Of a stretch of 64,000 nucleotides of DNA, positions 27,125 through 38,251 are shown one piece after another. The notes below the pieces were generated by a model. It ran no database searches, had not been told where the DNA came from, and saw only the letters and a program-made list of their open reading frames with translations. The stretch spans positions 310,001 to 374,000 of the forward strand of contig NZ_SACL01000001.1 of NCBI RefSeq assembly GCF_004005855.1. Reading direction: 5' to 3'. The stretch is from Rhodovarius crocodyli. GTDB lineage: Bacteria > Pseudomonadota > Alphaproteobacteria > Acetobacterales > Acetobacteraceae. Position numbers and translations under genes: made by a program. Within the stretch, counting starts at the first letter, position 1. Each line of letters starts with the position of its first letter.

Positions 27125-27154
27125 ACTGTAGGGGCGCCGCAAATTGGGCGTCAA
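27125..27154 (-). promoter_or_regulatory. Candidate promoter for tssB and the leftward arm
   Basis: On the minus strand a TTGACG -35 (27149-27154) is followed after 18 bp by TACAGT (27125-27130) as -10. This would start transcription near 27118, giving a leader of about 130 nt. It lies in the 210-bp tssA-tssB gap and would let tssB and later genes be expressed independently of tssA. Confidence 0.45.
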
Positions 27155-27194
27155 CGACAGCGCCGATCGTTCACGGCAATGGGAGCGAGTGGAA

Positions 27195-28355
27195 TCAGCT
27201 ATAGCCATCGCCGCCCTCCTCCGCCGGTGTCTCCTGGAAGTTCTCGGCCTTGATACCCAGGGCCGAGAGCATGGCGTAGCGCACCGTCTCATCCGCCAGG
27301 ACTTCGCCCAGCAGCTCAGGCAGGGACATGCGGCCGCGGCGGACTGCCTCTTTCAAAGTATAGGCAAGAAAAGAATGCGGCTCCGTGCTCGCGAAAAACT
27401 CGGCGATCTGCTCCAGCTGCTTCAGCGCCTGGTCGCGATTGGCGATGGAGGCCTGCACGCCGCCCAGCACCATGCCGCCGCCGGCCATGGCCGGGGCGGC
27501 GCCCATGACCGGCGCGGCGGCCGCGGCCGCGTCCTCGGGCACCGAGACGGGGGCCGGGGCCGCCGCATCGCCGTATTGTTCCGCGAAGGAAAGGGCACGA
27601 CCCAGCGCCTCGGACACGCGGCGCAGTGACGGGGCGAAGGCGCCGAACATCGCCTCTGCGCGGTCATCCAGCGCCCGCCAGGCAGCCATCGCCTCCTCGA
27701 CCTCGACCCGCGTCTGGCCGATCGAGGCGCGCGCGCTGTGCGCCTCGGCCTCCAGCCGCTCCAGCGGCACCACGCCGCGCTCATAACGCGCCTGGCGCTT
27801 CTCGGGGTCAGGCAGGGCGGCGGCGGCGAGGGCGGCCTCGTGCTCATAGAGCAGGAAGGGCATGCCGGTCGGGCGCATGAAAAGCTGAATGGACTGAAGG
27901 GGCTGGATCAGCACCCCGTCCTTGTCGGCGCCCGACAGCCCCTCCAGCAGAGAGGCGCGGTAGCTCTGGCCGTCTTCCTCATCCGGGCGGGGCCAGGCGT
28001 CGTCGCCATAGCGTTCCAGCAGCCCGTCGAGCAGATGCGCGCCCGTCAGCAGCCCGGCCAGCCCGTGCTGGCGCACCAGCGCCTCCGTCAGCCAGCAGGC
28101 AACCTCCAAGTCCTTGGAAACACTGGCCAGGGTCTCGGTCGCGATGCGCACGACCTCGCGCCAGAGGGGGGAGGCGCTGGTATCCGGTTCGTCGGCGGAA
28201 CGACGCGCCCGATCATCGGCCTGCGCGGCCGATCGAGCGTCCCTAAGGGCGCGATAGGGAGCGGTCGGATTGAAATCCTCCCGCAGATCGGTGCCACTGG
28301 GGCTCTCGCCATCCAACGGCGCCAGCAGCGCCTCAAGGTCCAGAACGTCGTTCAT
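27195..28355 (-). CDS. tssA: T6SS baseplate-capping protein TssA
   Basis: 386 aa. The N-terminal ImpA domain has LLAPLDGESPSGTDLRED and WPRPDEEDGQSYRASLLEGL. A variable, Ala-rich middle follows (about 275-310), and the C-terminal block EPHSFLAYTLKEAVRRGRMSLPELLGEVLAD matches the conserved end of short TssA proteins. TssA caps the growing sheath. It is the first leftward gene, next to the divergent region, and is separated from tssB by 210 bp. Confidence 0.94.
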   Translation of the reverse strand: MNDVLDLEALLAPLDGESPSGTDLREDFNPTAPYRALRDARSAAQADDRARRSADEPDTSASPLWREVVRIATETLASVSKDLEVACWLTEALVRQHGLAGLLTGAHLLDGLLERYGDDAWPRPDEEDGQSYRASLLEGLSGADKDGVLIQPLQSIQLFMRPTGMPFLLYEHEAALAAAALPDPEKRQARYERGVVPLERLEAEAHSARASIGQTRVEVEEAMAAWRALDDRAEAMFGAFAPSLRRVSEALGRALSFAEQYGDAAAPAPVSVPEDAAAAAAPVMGAAPAMAGGGMVLGGVQASIANRDQALKQLEQIAEFFASTEPHSFLAYTLKEAVRRGRMSLPELLGEVLADETVRYAMLSALGIKAENFQETPAEEGGDGYS

Positions 28356-28730
28356 GCGGCGCCACAGCCCTCCCGTGCGGCACGAACGATGGATTCTGCA
28401 GGAGACGTGCCGGTCGTCATCATGGAGCTTCGTGGTCGCCCTAACAAGAGTTGCAACTTACCTTATCACAACCGGGGAGTTCTGCATCGTCGCAACTAAT
28501 GAACCCTTATCATTCATGTTGCTTAGCAATGAATTTGTTCCCGGATAATTGATTGACGAGGTACTGGAGCCTCATTAACGCTTTCTTCTAGCTATCGTGG
28601 TGCAAGGCTAGAACGAACCAAATTGCCAGACGGTGAACCGCGGGCAATGCTCTGGTCAGGGAAGCCATGTGCCGACGCTTTTCCCGCCTCTCTCGGGCGC
28701 GTCGCAGCAGTGCAGGAGGTTACGCCGCTT
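28356..28730. promoter_or_regulatory. AT-rich divergent T6SS control region
   Basis: 375 bp between tssA (left) and clpV (right), much richer in A/T than its surroundings from about 28440 to 28610. It holds a perfect 10-bp palindrome AGTTGCAACT (28449-28458), a near-repeat of one half at 28489, and an inverted repeat at 28512-28534 whose arms pair except for one bulged base, centred on TTGCT-T-AGCAA (28519-28529). A possible -35/-10 pair for clpV is TTGACG (28553-28558), N17, TAACGC; the -10 is weak. No sigma-54 GG-N10-GC site was found. These sites could bind a T6SS regulator that is not in the window. Confidence 0.6.
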
Positions 28731-31370
<2,640 letters not shown>

Positions 31371-31433
31371 GCGGCAATGGCGTGACGACTACCCTGCGCG
31401 GCGCCGGAACAGGGGCCGACCGCCAGGGGGACA

Positions 31434-31484
31434 GACGGGGCAACCCGTCATCGGTGCAACACCGGCCAGTAGCCCGCCGCGGGC
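31434..31484 (+). promoter_or_regulatory. Three small hairpins upstream of hcp
   Basis: Within the 153-bp clpV-hcp gap are three inverted repeats in a row: GACGGG-GCAA-CCCGTC (31434-31449), CGGTG-CAA-CACCG (31452-31464) and GCCCG-CCG-CGGGC (31472-31484). None has a T-tract after it, so they are not simple terminators. They could stabilise a processed hcp mRNA or attenuate read-through. Confidence 0.5.
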
Positions 31485-31523
31485 CTTGGTCGGACACGAG
31501 GCGCGGCGAGCGGAGTAGAACAC

Positions 31524-32003
31524 ATGGCTATTTTCCTGAAGTACGGTGACATCAAGGGCGAGACCACGCAGCTCACCCACAAGGAGTGGATCGAGGTCAA
31601 CTCGTTCCAGTTCGGCGTGGGCCGCGGCATCAGCATGGGCGTGGGCGGTGGCTCCAAGCGCGAAGCGACGGCGCCGTCCGTCAGCGAGATCGTGCTGACC
31701 AAGAGCTTCGACATCGCCTCCCCGCTGCTGCTGAAGGAAGCGATCGGCGGCAAGGCCGTGAAGGTGAAGATCGAGTTCACCCAGACCGACAACAGCGGCA
31801 AGCACGTCGCCTTCCAGAAGTACATCCTGGATGACTGCCTGCTGTCCGGCTACTCGATCTCCTCCGGCGGCGACCGCCCCAGCGAGAGCATCAGCCTGAA
31901 CTTCGGCAAGATCGACAGCGAATACCTGAACATCGACAGCAAGTTCAACGCGAAGACCACGGGCCACGTGATCTACGACATCGGCCTGGCCAAGCTGACC
32001 TGA
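31524..32003 (+). CDS. hcp: T6SS tube protein Hcp
   Basis: 159 aa, one Hcp domain. It begins MAIFLKYGDIKGE, contains HKEWIEVNSFQFGVGRGIS and SEIVLTKSFDIASP, and ends DIGLAKLT. Hcp hexamers stack as the inner tube and can carry effectors. A GGAG lies eight bases before the ATG. It is the last gene of the right arm and ends in a strong terminator. No VgrG or effector gene follows it, unlike many hcp operons. Confidence 0.96.
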   Translation: MAIFLKYGDIKGETTQLTHKEWIEVNSFQFGVGRGISMGVGGGSKREATAPSVSEIVLTKSFDIASPLLLKEAIGGKAVKVKIEFTQTDNSGKHVAFQKYILDDCLLSGYSISSGGDRPSESISLNFGKIDSEYLNIDSKFNAKTTGHVIYDIGLAKLT

Positions 32004-32027
32004 TCCGGGCGCTTCCGCGCAACGGAG

Positions 32028-32063
32028 AGCCGGGGCGGGGAAACCTGCCCCGGCTTCTTTTTT
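32028..32063 (+). terminator. Rho-independent terminator of clpV-hcp
   Basis: A nine-pair stem AGCCGGGGC / GCCCCGGCT (32028-32036 and 32047-32055) with a ten-base loop, followed by TCTTTTTT. The T-run reaches the stop codon of the convergent enoyl-CoA hydratase gene. Confidence 0.9.
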
Positions 32064-32856
32064 ACTTGCCCTGGAAGTTGGGCGCGCGCTTCTCCAGGAA
32101 CGCCTTGCGGCCTTCCACGTAGTCGGCGCTGGCGAAGCACGCCTTCACCATCGTGTCGCAGGTCGCCTCATCGGCGGCACCGCGGTCCTTCACTGCCTCA
32201 TTGGCGATGAACTTCACTGCGGCGATGGTCAGCGGCGCGTTGCCCGCGATGGTGGCGGCATAGTCGGCCACATAGGCCGCCAGTTCCGCCTTCGGCACCA
32301 CGCGGTTCACCAGGCCCATGCTCGCGGCCTCGGCGGCGGTGAAGCGACGGGCGGTGTAGAACACCTCCTTCGCGAAGGAGATGCCGACGATGTCCACCAG
32401 GCGGCGGATGCCCTCGATCGGGTAGCCCAGGCCGAGCTTGGCCGCCGGCACGCCGAAATTGCTGCCTTCCTCGCAGATGCGCATGTCGCAGCACACGGCG
32501 AGCGCCGTGCCGCCGCCGATGCAGAAGCCCTCGATCTGCGCGATGGTGGGCTTGGGGAAGGACGCGATGGCGTCATAGACGCGCTTGGTCTGCGCCTGAT
32601 AGGCGGCGACGGCTTCCTCGCCCTGACGCTCGCTCTCGAACTTCGAGATATCGGCGCCCGAGACGAAGGCCTTGCCCCCTGCCCCGTCCAGCACCAGCAC
32701 GCGCACGGAGGGATCGGCGGCGAAGGCGGTCACGGCCTTCTCGGCCGCCTGCCACATCTCCATCGAGACGGCGTTGCGCTTCTCAGGGTTGTTGAAGGTG
32801 AGGCGGGCGATGCCGCCCTCCACCTTCGCCAGCATCTTGTCGGTACCGAGGTCCAT
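32062..32856 (-). CDS. Enoyl-CoA hydratase/isomerase family protein
   Basis: 264 aa crotonase fold. LTFNNPEKRNAVSMEMW is followed by the first oxyanion segment FVSGADISKFESE (about 63-75) and the second, IEGFCIGGGTALAVCCDMRI (about 110-129); the C-terminus ends KAFLEKRAPNFQGK. It acts on acyl-CoA in the cytoplasm. ATG 32856 has AGGTGG nine bases before it; GTG 32862 would overlap the upstream CoA-transferase stop. Cotranscribed with that gene, so it probably processes the CoA thioester that the transferase makes. Confidence 0.9.
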   Translation of the reverse strand: MDLGTDKMLAKVEGGIARLTFNNPEKRNAVSMEMWQAAEKAVTAFAADPSVRVLVLDGAGGKAFVSGADISKFESERQGEEAVAAYQAQTKRVYDAIASFPKPTIAQIEGFCIGGGTALAVCCDMRICEEGSNFGVPAAKLGLGYPIEGIRRLVDIVGISFAKEVFYTARRFTAAEAASMGLVNRVVPKAELAAYVADYAATIAGNAPLTIAAVKFIANEAVKDRGAADEATCDTMVKACFASADYVEGRKAFLEKRAPNFQGK

Positions 32857-32858
32857 TC

Positions 32859-34019
32859 TCACACCACCTGGTTCTTGCGGAATTCTGCGATCTGTTCGGC
32901 GCTGTAGCCGGCCTCGGCCAGGATCTGGTCGCTGTGCTCACCCACCTTGGGCGGATGGCGCGTGACCGGGCTGTCATTGGCCGACAGCACGAAGGGCTGG
33001 CCGAGATACTTGATGCCGTCCAGCTGCTTGACGATGCCCAGGTGGTTCACCTGCACGTCCTCGAACAGCTGCTGCATGTTGTTGATGGGCCCGCAGGGCA
33101 CGCCCTTGGCGTTCAGCGTCTCCACCCAATACGCCGTGGTGTTGGTGCGGGTCGCCTCGTCGATCAGCGCGTTCAGCGCGTGACGGTTCTTGCTGCGGTC
33201 GCCGCCCGTGGCGAAGCGCGGGTCCTCGGACCATTCCTTATGGCCCATGGCTTCCACGAAGCGGCCCCAGATGGCCCCGCCGGTCGTCGCGATGTTGATC
33301 GCGCCGTCGCTGGTGGTGAACACGCCGGTCGGGATCGAGGTCGGGTGGTCGTTGCCCGCGCTCTTGGGGATCTCGCCGTTCATCAGCCAGCGGGCCGCCT
33401 GGAAATCCAGCATGAAGGCCTGGGCCTGCAGCAGGCTGGTCTGCACCCACTGGCCGCGGCCGGTCTGCTCGCGCTCCAGCAATGCCACCATGGTGCCCAT
33501 GGCGGCGAAGATGCCGGCACAGAGGTCAGCCACCGGGATGCCCACGCGCATGGGGCCACGGCCGGGCTCACCCGTGATGGACATCAGCCCGCCCATGCCC
33601 TGGGCGATCTGGTCGAAGCCCGGACGCTTGGCATAGGGGCCGTCCTGCCCGAAACCCGAGATCGAAGTGTAGACCAGGCGCGGGTTCACGGCGGACAGCG
33701 CGGCGTAGTCGATGCCGAGGCGCGTCTTCACGTCGGGGCGGAAGTTCTCGACCACCACATCGGCGGTCTCGGCCAGCTTCTTCAGCACGGCCACGCCTTC
33801 GGGCGATTTCAGGTTCAGCGTCAGGCCGCGCTTGTTGCGGTGCAGGTTCTGGAAGTCGCTGCCCTCACGCGGGCCGCCCAGACCTTCGCCTTCGGCCAGT
33901 TCGGGCGGCATCTCGATCTTGATGACATCCGCGCCCCAATCGGCGAACTGCCGCACGGCGGTGGGGCCGGCGCGCACCCGGGTCAGGTCGAGCACCTTGA
34001 ATTTGGCGAGCGGCAGCAT
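32859..34019 (-). CDS. CaiB/BaiF family (class III) CoA-transferase
   Basis: 386 aa. It begins KFKVLDLTRVRAGPTAVRQFADWGADVIKIE and has NKRGLTLNLKSPEG and the VVENFRPDV block. The catalytic-type Asp lies in VGIPVADLCAGIFAAMG (about 166). Class III enzymes move CoA between carboxylic acids such as formate/oxalate, carnitine derivatives or itaconate; the substrate cannot be told here. The gene starts 93 bp from a divergent GntR regulator, with a clear inverted repeat between them. Confidence 0.92.
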   Translation of the reverse strand: MLPLAKFKVLDLTRVRAGPTAVRQFADWGADVIKIEMPPELAEGEGLGGPREGSDFQNLHRNKRGLTLNLKSPEGVAVLKKLAETADVVVENFRPDVKTRLGIDYAALSAVNPRLVYTSISGFGQDGPYAKRPGFDQIAQGMGGLMSITGEPGRGPMRVGIPVADLCAGIFAAMGTMVALLEREQTGRGQWVQTSLLQAQAFMLDFQAARWLMNGEIPKSAGNDHPTSIPTGVFTTSDGAINIATTGGAIWGRFVEAMGHKEWSEDPRFATGGDRSKNRHALNALIDEATRTNTTAYWVETLNAKGVPCGPINNMQQLFEDVQVNHLGIVKQLDGIKYLGQPFVLSANDSPVTRHPPKVGEHSDQILAEAGYSAEQIAEFRKNQVV

Positions 34020-34075
34020 GGCGTCTCCTTACGGGCTTGCGCGTTTCCGCGGCGGAAGGTGCGGCCATGTCGGCA

Positions 34076-34096
34076 TGTTGTCAACAATGTGTTGAC
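34076..34096. promoter_or_regulatory. Candidate GntR operator between CoA-transferase and regulator genes
   Basis: Perfect dyad GTCAACA-ATG-TGTTGAC (34080-34096), with an overlapping TGTTG-T-CAACA (34076-34086). The three alternating half-sites resemble FadR-subfamily GntR operators. It lies between the divergent starts at 34019 and 34112. Confidence 0.65.
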
Positions 34097-34111
34097 CGAA
34101 CCGCCCGCCCC

Positions 34112-34783
34112 ATGCTTCCTGCCCCGGTGGAGCACGCACCCGACAGGCTGGCCCGAGCCCTCGCCCCGCAGATCACCGCGCGGCTGGAGGCGATGATCCT
34201 GGACGGCACCCTGCCGCCGGGTGAGCGCCTGCACGAGCAGGCGCTGGCTGACAGGCTCGGTACCTCGCGCGGGCCGCTGCGCGAGGCCCTGCGCGCGCTG
34301 GAGCGTGAGGGGCTGGTCGTCTCGGGCGGGGCGCATCGCGGCATGGCGGTGCGGCGGCTGGAGGCGCAGGAGGAAGCGGAGCTGTATGACGCCCGCGCCC
34401 TGTTGCAGGGTTTCACCTGCGCGCTGCTGGCCGAACGCATCACTGATGCCGGGCTGGCCGCGCTGGACGCGCGCGTGGCGGAGATGGACGCCGCCATCGA
34501 GGCCGGCACTGCCGATGCCTATTACCGCCAGAACCTCGATTTTCATGAGGCCATGCTGGATCTCGCGGGCCACGCCCGCACCGCCGGGCTCTACCGGTCG
34601 CTCGTCAAGGAATCGCTGCTGACACGACGCCGCACCCTGGCCTCGACAGCCAACATGCGCGACAGCAATGCCGAGCACCGGGCGATGGTGGATGCCATCC
34701 GCGCCCGCGATGCCGACACGGCCCGCCGCCTGGGTGAGGCCCATGTGAAGGGCGGCAAGCGCCGCTGGCTGGGAGGATTATGA
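34112..34783 (+). CDS. GntR family regulator (FadR/FCD type)
   Basis: 223 aa from ATG 34112. The winged helix includes LEAMILDGTLPPGERLHEQALADRL and TSRGPLREALRALEREGLV (about 30-80). The C-terminal FCD ligand domain has DARALLQGFT, NLDFHEAMLDLAG and EHRAMVDAIRARDADTA, with the metal-type Asp and His positions visible. An upstream ATG at 34037 would include the dyad operator in the coding region, so I reject it. The stop overlaps the racemase start (ATGA). It probably controls the divergent CoA-transferase pair and itself. Confidence 0.88.
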   Translation: MLPAPVEHAPDRLARALAPQITARLEAMILDGTLPPGERLHEQALADRLGTSRGPLREALRALEREGLVVSGGAHRGMAVRRLEAQEEAELYDARALLQGFTCALLAERITDAGLAALDARVAEMDAAIEAGTADAYYRQNLDFHEAMLDLAGHARTAGLYRSLVKESLLTRRRTLASTANMRDSNAEHRAMVDAIRARDADTARRLGEAHVKGGKRRWLGGL

Positions 34784-35475
34784 AGACCATCGGCCTGATC
34801 GGCGGCATGAGCTGGGAAAGCTCCGCCGAATACTACCGCATCATCAACCAGGGCGTGCGCGACCGGCTGGGCCCCACCGCCTCGGCACAGATCCTGATGT
34901 GGTCCTTCAATTTCGCCGAGATCGAGGAGTTGCAGCATCGCGGCGACTGGGAGGCGCTGACGGCCCGCATGGTCGATGCAGCCCTGCTGCTGGAGGGCGG
35001 CGGCGCGGATGTGCTGCTGATCTGCACCAACACCATGCACCGGATGGCGGAGGAAGTGCAGCGCGCGGTGAACATCCCGCTGATCCACATCGCGGACCCG
35101 ACGGCAGAACGCATCAAGGCCGCGGGCTTTACCCGCGTGGGCCTGCTCGGCACCGCCTTCACCATGGAACAGGATTTCTACAAGGGCCGGCTGATGGCGC
35201 AGCACGGGCTGGATGTCCTGATCCCCGGCGAGGAGGACCGCGCCACCGTCCATCGCATCATCTATGAGGAGCTGGTGGCCGGCATCGTGACGGAGGCGTC
35301 GCGTGAGGCCTATCGCCAGGTCATGGCCCGGCTGGTGGAGCGCGGCGCACAGGCGCTGATCCTGGGCTGCACCGAGATCATGCTGCTGGTGAAGCCGGAG
35401 GACAGCACGGTGCCGCAGTTCGACACCACGGCGATCCACGCCCAGGCCGCGATCGATCAGTCCGCCAGCGTATAG
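34780..35475 (+). CDS. Aspartate/glutamate racemase family protein
   Basis: 231 aa. It starts KTIGLIGGMSWESSAEYYRIIN, the YgeA/AspR-type opening, and carries the two catalytic-type cysteines in LLICTNTMHRMAEEV (Cys about 84) and LILGCTEIMLLV (Cys about 195). It interconverts L- and D-forms of an acidic or other amino acid, cofactor-free. It is cotranscribed with the GntR gene and its 3' end overlaps the convergent DUF4287 gene by 19 bp. Confidence 0.9.
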   Translation: MKTIGLIGGMSWESSAEYYRIINQGVRDRLGPTASAQILMWSFNFAEIEELQHRGDWEALTARMVDAALLLEGGGADVLLICTNTMHRMAEEVQRAVNIPLIHIADPTAERIKAAGFTRVGLLGTAFTMEQDFYKGRLMAQHGLDVLIPGEEDRATVHRIIYEELVAGIVTEASREAYRQVMARLVERGAQALILGCTEIMLLVKPEDSTVPQFDTTAIHAQAAIDQSASV

Positions 35476-35660
35476 GCCACGACCGCATTGGCATGGCCAT
35501 GCCCCATGCCGTGCTCATTCTTGAGCATGGCGACCAGCTCCATGTGCTTCGCCGGCATCCGGCTGCGCACCAGCGCGATCCATTCGGCGATGGGCTTGCC
35601 GTACTTCTTCTCGATCGATGGAAAATAGGAAGCCGGCCCCTTCACCGGCTCCCCGGCCAT
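35457..35660 (-). CDS. DUF4287 small protein
   Basis: A 67-aa protein matching DUF4287: SYFPSIEKKYGKPIAEWIAL, then HMELVAMLKNEHGMGHGHANAVVAYTLA. Function unknown. Its ATG overlaps the fhs stop (ATGA) and its end overlaps the convergent racemase gene, so it is probably the distal gene of an fhs transcript. Confidence 0.88.
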   Translation of the reverse strand: MAGEPVKGPASYFPSIEKKYGKPIAEWIALVRSRMPAKHMELVAMLKNEHGMGHGHANAVVAYTLAD

Positions 35661-37333
35661 CAGAACAGCCCCTCGATCATCCCGGCCTCATCCAGCCGGA
35701 TCTGCTCGGCGGCGGGCACCTTGGGCAGGCCGGGCATGGTCATCACCTCGCCCGCGATCGCCACCACGAAGCCGGCCCCCGCCGCCAGCCGCACGTCGCG
35801 CACCGGCAGGGTGTGGCCGCTCGGCGCGCCCAGCAAAGTGGGGTCCGCGCTGAAGCTGTATTGCGTCTTGGCGATGCAGACCGGCAGATGGCCGAAGCCC
35901 TGCGCCTCGAAGCGCGCGAGCTTCTCGGCAACGCCGGCACCCAGCACGATGTCGTCCGCGTGGTAGATCTCACGCGCGATGGTGCGCACCTTGTCGGCCA
36001 GCGGCAGCTCGTCGGCGTAGATCGGCTTGAAGGCGGCGTCGCCGGCGGCCAGGCGCTGCTGCACCAGCTTGGCCAGGCCCTCCGCGCCCTTGCCGCCCTC
36101 GCCCCAATGGCGGCACACCACGGCATCCGTGCCTAGCGCCGTCACCGCCTCCATCACCGCCTGCTCCTCGGCCGCGGTGTCGGAGGTGAAGTGGTTCAGC
36201 GCCACCACCGGCTTGATGCCGAATTTGCGGATGTTCTCGATATGGCGGGCCAGGTTGGTCATGCCGCGGCGCACGGCGTCCACATCCTCACGCCCCAGCT
36301 CGGCCTTCTTCACGCCGCCATGCATCTTCAGCGCACGGATGGTGGCCACGATCACGACCGCATCGGGGGCGAGGCCGGCAAGCCGGCACTTGATGTCCAG
36401 GAACTTCTCGGCGCCCAGGTCGGCGCCGAAGCCGGCCTCCGTCACCACCACATCGGACAGCGCCAGGCCCAGCTTGGTGGCCATCACGCTGTTGCAGCCA
36501 TGGGCGATGTTGGCGAAGGGCCCACCATGCACCAGGGCCGGGTTGCCCTCCAGCGTCTGGACCAGGTTAGGGGAGAGTGCGTCCCGCAGCAGCACCGCCA
36601 TGGCGCCGTCGGCCTTCAGATCCTTGGCCGTGACCGCCGAGCCGTCGCGGCGGTACCCCACGATGATGCGGCCCAGCCGCGCCTCCAGGTCCAGCATGTC
36701 GTCGGCCAGACACAGGATCGCCATGACCTCGGAGGCCACGGTGATGTCGAAGCCGTCCTCGCGCGGGAAACCGTTCTTCACACCCCCCAGCGAGGACACG
36801 ATACCTCGCAGCGCGCGGTCGTTCATGTCCATCACGCGGCGCCAGGCGATGCGCCTGGTGTCGATGCCGAGCGAGTTGCCCCAATAGATGTGGTTATCCA
36901 GCATCGCGGCCAGCAGGTTGTGCGCGCTGGTGATGGCGTGGAAGTCGCCGGTGAAATGGAGGTTAATGTCCTCCATCGGCACCACCTGGGCATGGCCGCC
37001 GCCCGTGGCACCGCCCTTCACCCCGAAGCACGGGCCGAGCGAGGGCTCACGCAGGCACACCATGGTGCGGGTGCCGAGCCCGTTCAGCGCATCGGACAGG
37101 CCCACGGTGGTGGTGGTCTTGCCCTCGCCGGCGGGGGTGGGGTTGATGCCCGTGACCAGCACCAGCTTGCCGCGCGGGCGCTGCGCGCGGGCCGCCGCCA
37201 CGAAATCCAGCCCGATCTTGGCCTTGTATTTCCCGTGCGGCTCCAGGGCCTCCTCGTCTATCCCGGCGCGGGACGCGATGGCGGCGATGGGCCGAAGGGT
37301 GGCCTTGCGGGCGATTTCGAGGTCGATGGACAT
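35660..37333 (-). CDS. fhs: Formate-tetrahydrofolate ligase
   Basis: 557 aa, typical length. The P-loop-like [19 protein letters not shown] (about 55-73) binds [26 protein letters not shown], the [13 protein letters not shown] block and the [10 protein letters not shown]-region tail complete the family pattern. It makes 10-formyl-THF from formate and ATP for one-carbon metabolism. ATG 37333 has GGAGGAG upstream; a long in-frame extension beyond it is non-coding-like. No folD is adjacent. Confidence 0.97.
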   Translation of the reverse strand: MSIDLEIARKATLRPIAAIASRAGIDEEALEPHGKYKAKIGLDFVAAARAQRPRGKLVLVTGINPTPAGEGKTTTTVGLSDALNGLGTRTMVCLREPSLGPCFGVKGGATGGGHAQVVPMEDINLHFTGDFHAITSAHNLLAAMLDNHIYWGNSLGIDTRRIAWRRVMDMNDRALRGIVSSLGGVKNGFPREDGFDITVASEVMAILCLADDMLDLEARLGRIIVGYRRDGSAVTAKDLKADGAMAVLLRDALSPNLVQTLEGNPALVHGGPFANIAHGCNSVMATKLGLALSDVVVTEAGFGADLGAEKFLDIKCRLAGLAPDAVVIVATIRALKMHGGVKKAELGREDVDAVRRGMTNLARHIENIRKFGIKPVVALNHFTSDTAAEEQAVMEAVTALGTDAVVCRHWGEGGKGAEGLAKLVQQRLAAGDAAFKPIYADELPLADKVRTIAREIYHADDIVLGAGVAEKLARFEAQGFGHLPVCIAKTQYSFSADPTLLGAPSGHTLPVRDVRLAAGAGFVVAIAGEVMTMPGLPKVPAAEQIRLDEAGMIEGLF

Positions 37334-37369
37334 AAGGGGCAGCTCCTCCCTGACATCTCTCTGCCGGGA

Positions 37370-37408
37370 TTGCCCCTGCCGGGCAAGTCCGCCCCCCGCC
37401 ATGGGCGG
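37370..37408. promoter_or_regulatory. Two inverted repeats in the fhs leader
   Basis: TTGCCC-N5-GGGCAA (37370-37386) and CCGCC-ATG-GGCGG (37396-37408) lie 37-75 bases upstream of the fhs ATG, in the 184-bp gap it shares with the divergent ExoD-like gene. They may be leader hairpins. No known riboswitch consensus is recognised. Confidence 0.35.
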
Positions 37409-37517
37409 CTGATTCGGGCCGCGCCATAAAAATGCCGCTGGACCTGGGTGGCACGATCGTTCATCACCATCTGAGGAGTGCTTCACGTTCGTTTGAAAAA
37501 GGGGCGAAACGCCTGGT

Positions 37518-38177
37518 ATGGACGGTATGACAACACCCCACGGCACGCCGACGGGGCCTGATGATACGCATGCGTCCGAGCATGAATCCGCCCCGATCTC
37601 CCGCATCGTGCGAGAGGTGGCGGACCGCTTCCCTGGCGAGCGCATTACCCTGGGCGACATGGCGGATGCCTTCGGTGACCGCGCCTTCGGCCTGCTTATC
37701 CTGTTGCTTTGCCTTCCTTCCCTGCTGCCCGGCATGGCCAGCGTCTTCGGCCTGCCCATGCTGATCCTGGGCCTGCAGATGGGGCTGGGCCGGCGCGTGC
37801 CCAAGCTGCCCGGCTTCATCGCCCGGCAGTCCATCAAGCGCAGCGACCTGCTGCGTCTTTCCGATGGCGGCTCGAAGTGGATCACCCGCATCGAAAACTT
37901 CGTGAAGCCGCGTCCGGGCCCCTTCACCGGCCCCCTGGCCGACAAGGTGGTGGGCTGGCTCACGGTCTATACCGCGCTGATGCTGATCCTGCCCGGCCCC
38001 GGCACCAACGGCCCGCCGGCCTTCGGCAACATCGTCATGGCGCTGGGCGTGGTCGAGAACGACAGCCGGGTCACGGGCTGGGGCATCCTGGCCTGCGTGC
38101 TGGGCAACGTGTTTGCCACCGTCGTGCTGGGCGCGCTGGCGCTGGTCGCGATCAAGGCGCTGGGCTGGATGATCTGA
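37518..38177 (+). CDS. ExoD-like exopolysaccharide synthesis membrane protein
   Basis: 219 aa. After a hydrophilic N-terminus come [44 protein letters not shown] and [23 protein letters not shown], the ExoD family pattern, with about four membrane segments, the last two near 150-219. ExoD affects exopolysaccharide production in rhizobia by an unclear mechanism. The start may be ATG 37518 or 37527. It precedes the capsule-like cassette by 74 bp on the same strand. Confidence 0.88.
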   Translation: MDGMTTPHGTPTGPDDTHASEHESAPISRIVREVADRFPGERITLGDMADAFGDRAFGLLILLLCLPSLLPGMASVFGLPMLILGLQMGLGRRVPKLPGFIARQSIKRSDLLRLSDGGSKWITRIENFVKPRPGPFTGPLADKVVGWLTVYTALMLILPGPGTNGPPAFGNIVMALGVVENDSRVTGWGILACVLGNVFATVVLGALALVAIKALGWMI

Positions 38178-38251
38178 TCCGGGCATTTTGACCAGAATCA
38201 GAAAATTAGACTGATGACGCACGACGCGGCGCCGCTCATAACCGCAGTCGC

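Noticed and set aside
28356-28730. Sigma-54 promoter for clpV
   Set aside because: No GG-N10-GC pair with the right flanks was found; no sigma-54 activator gene is nearby.
37334-37517. THF riboswitch before fhs
   Set aside because: Hairpins exist, but no known riboswitch consensus could be matched.
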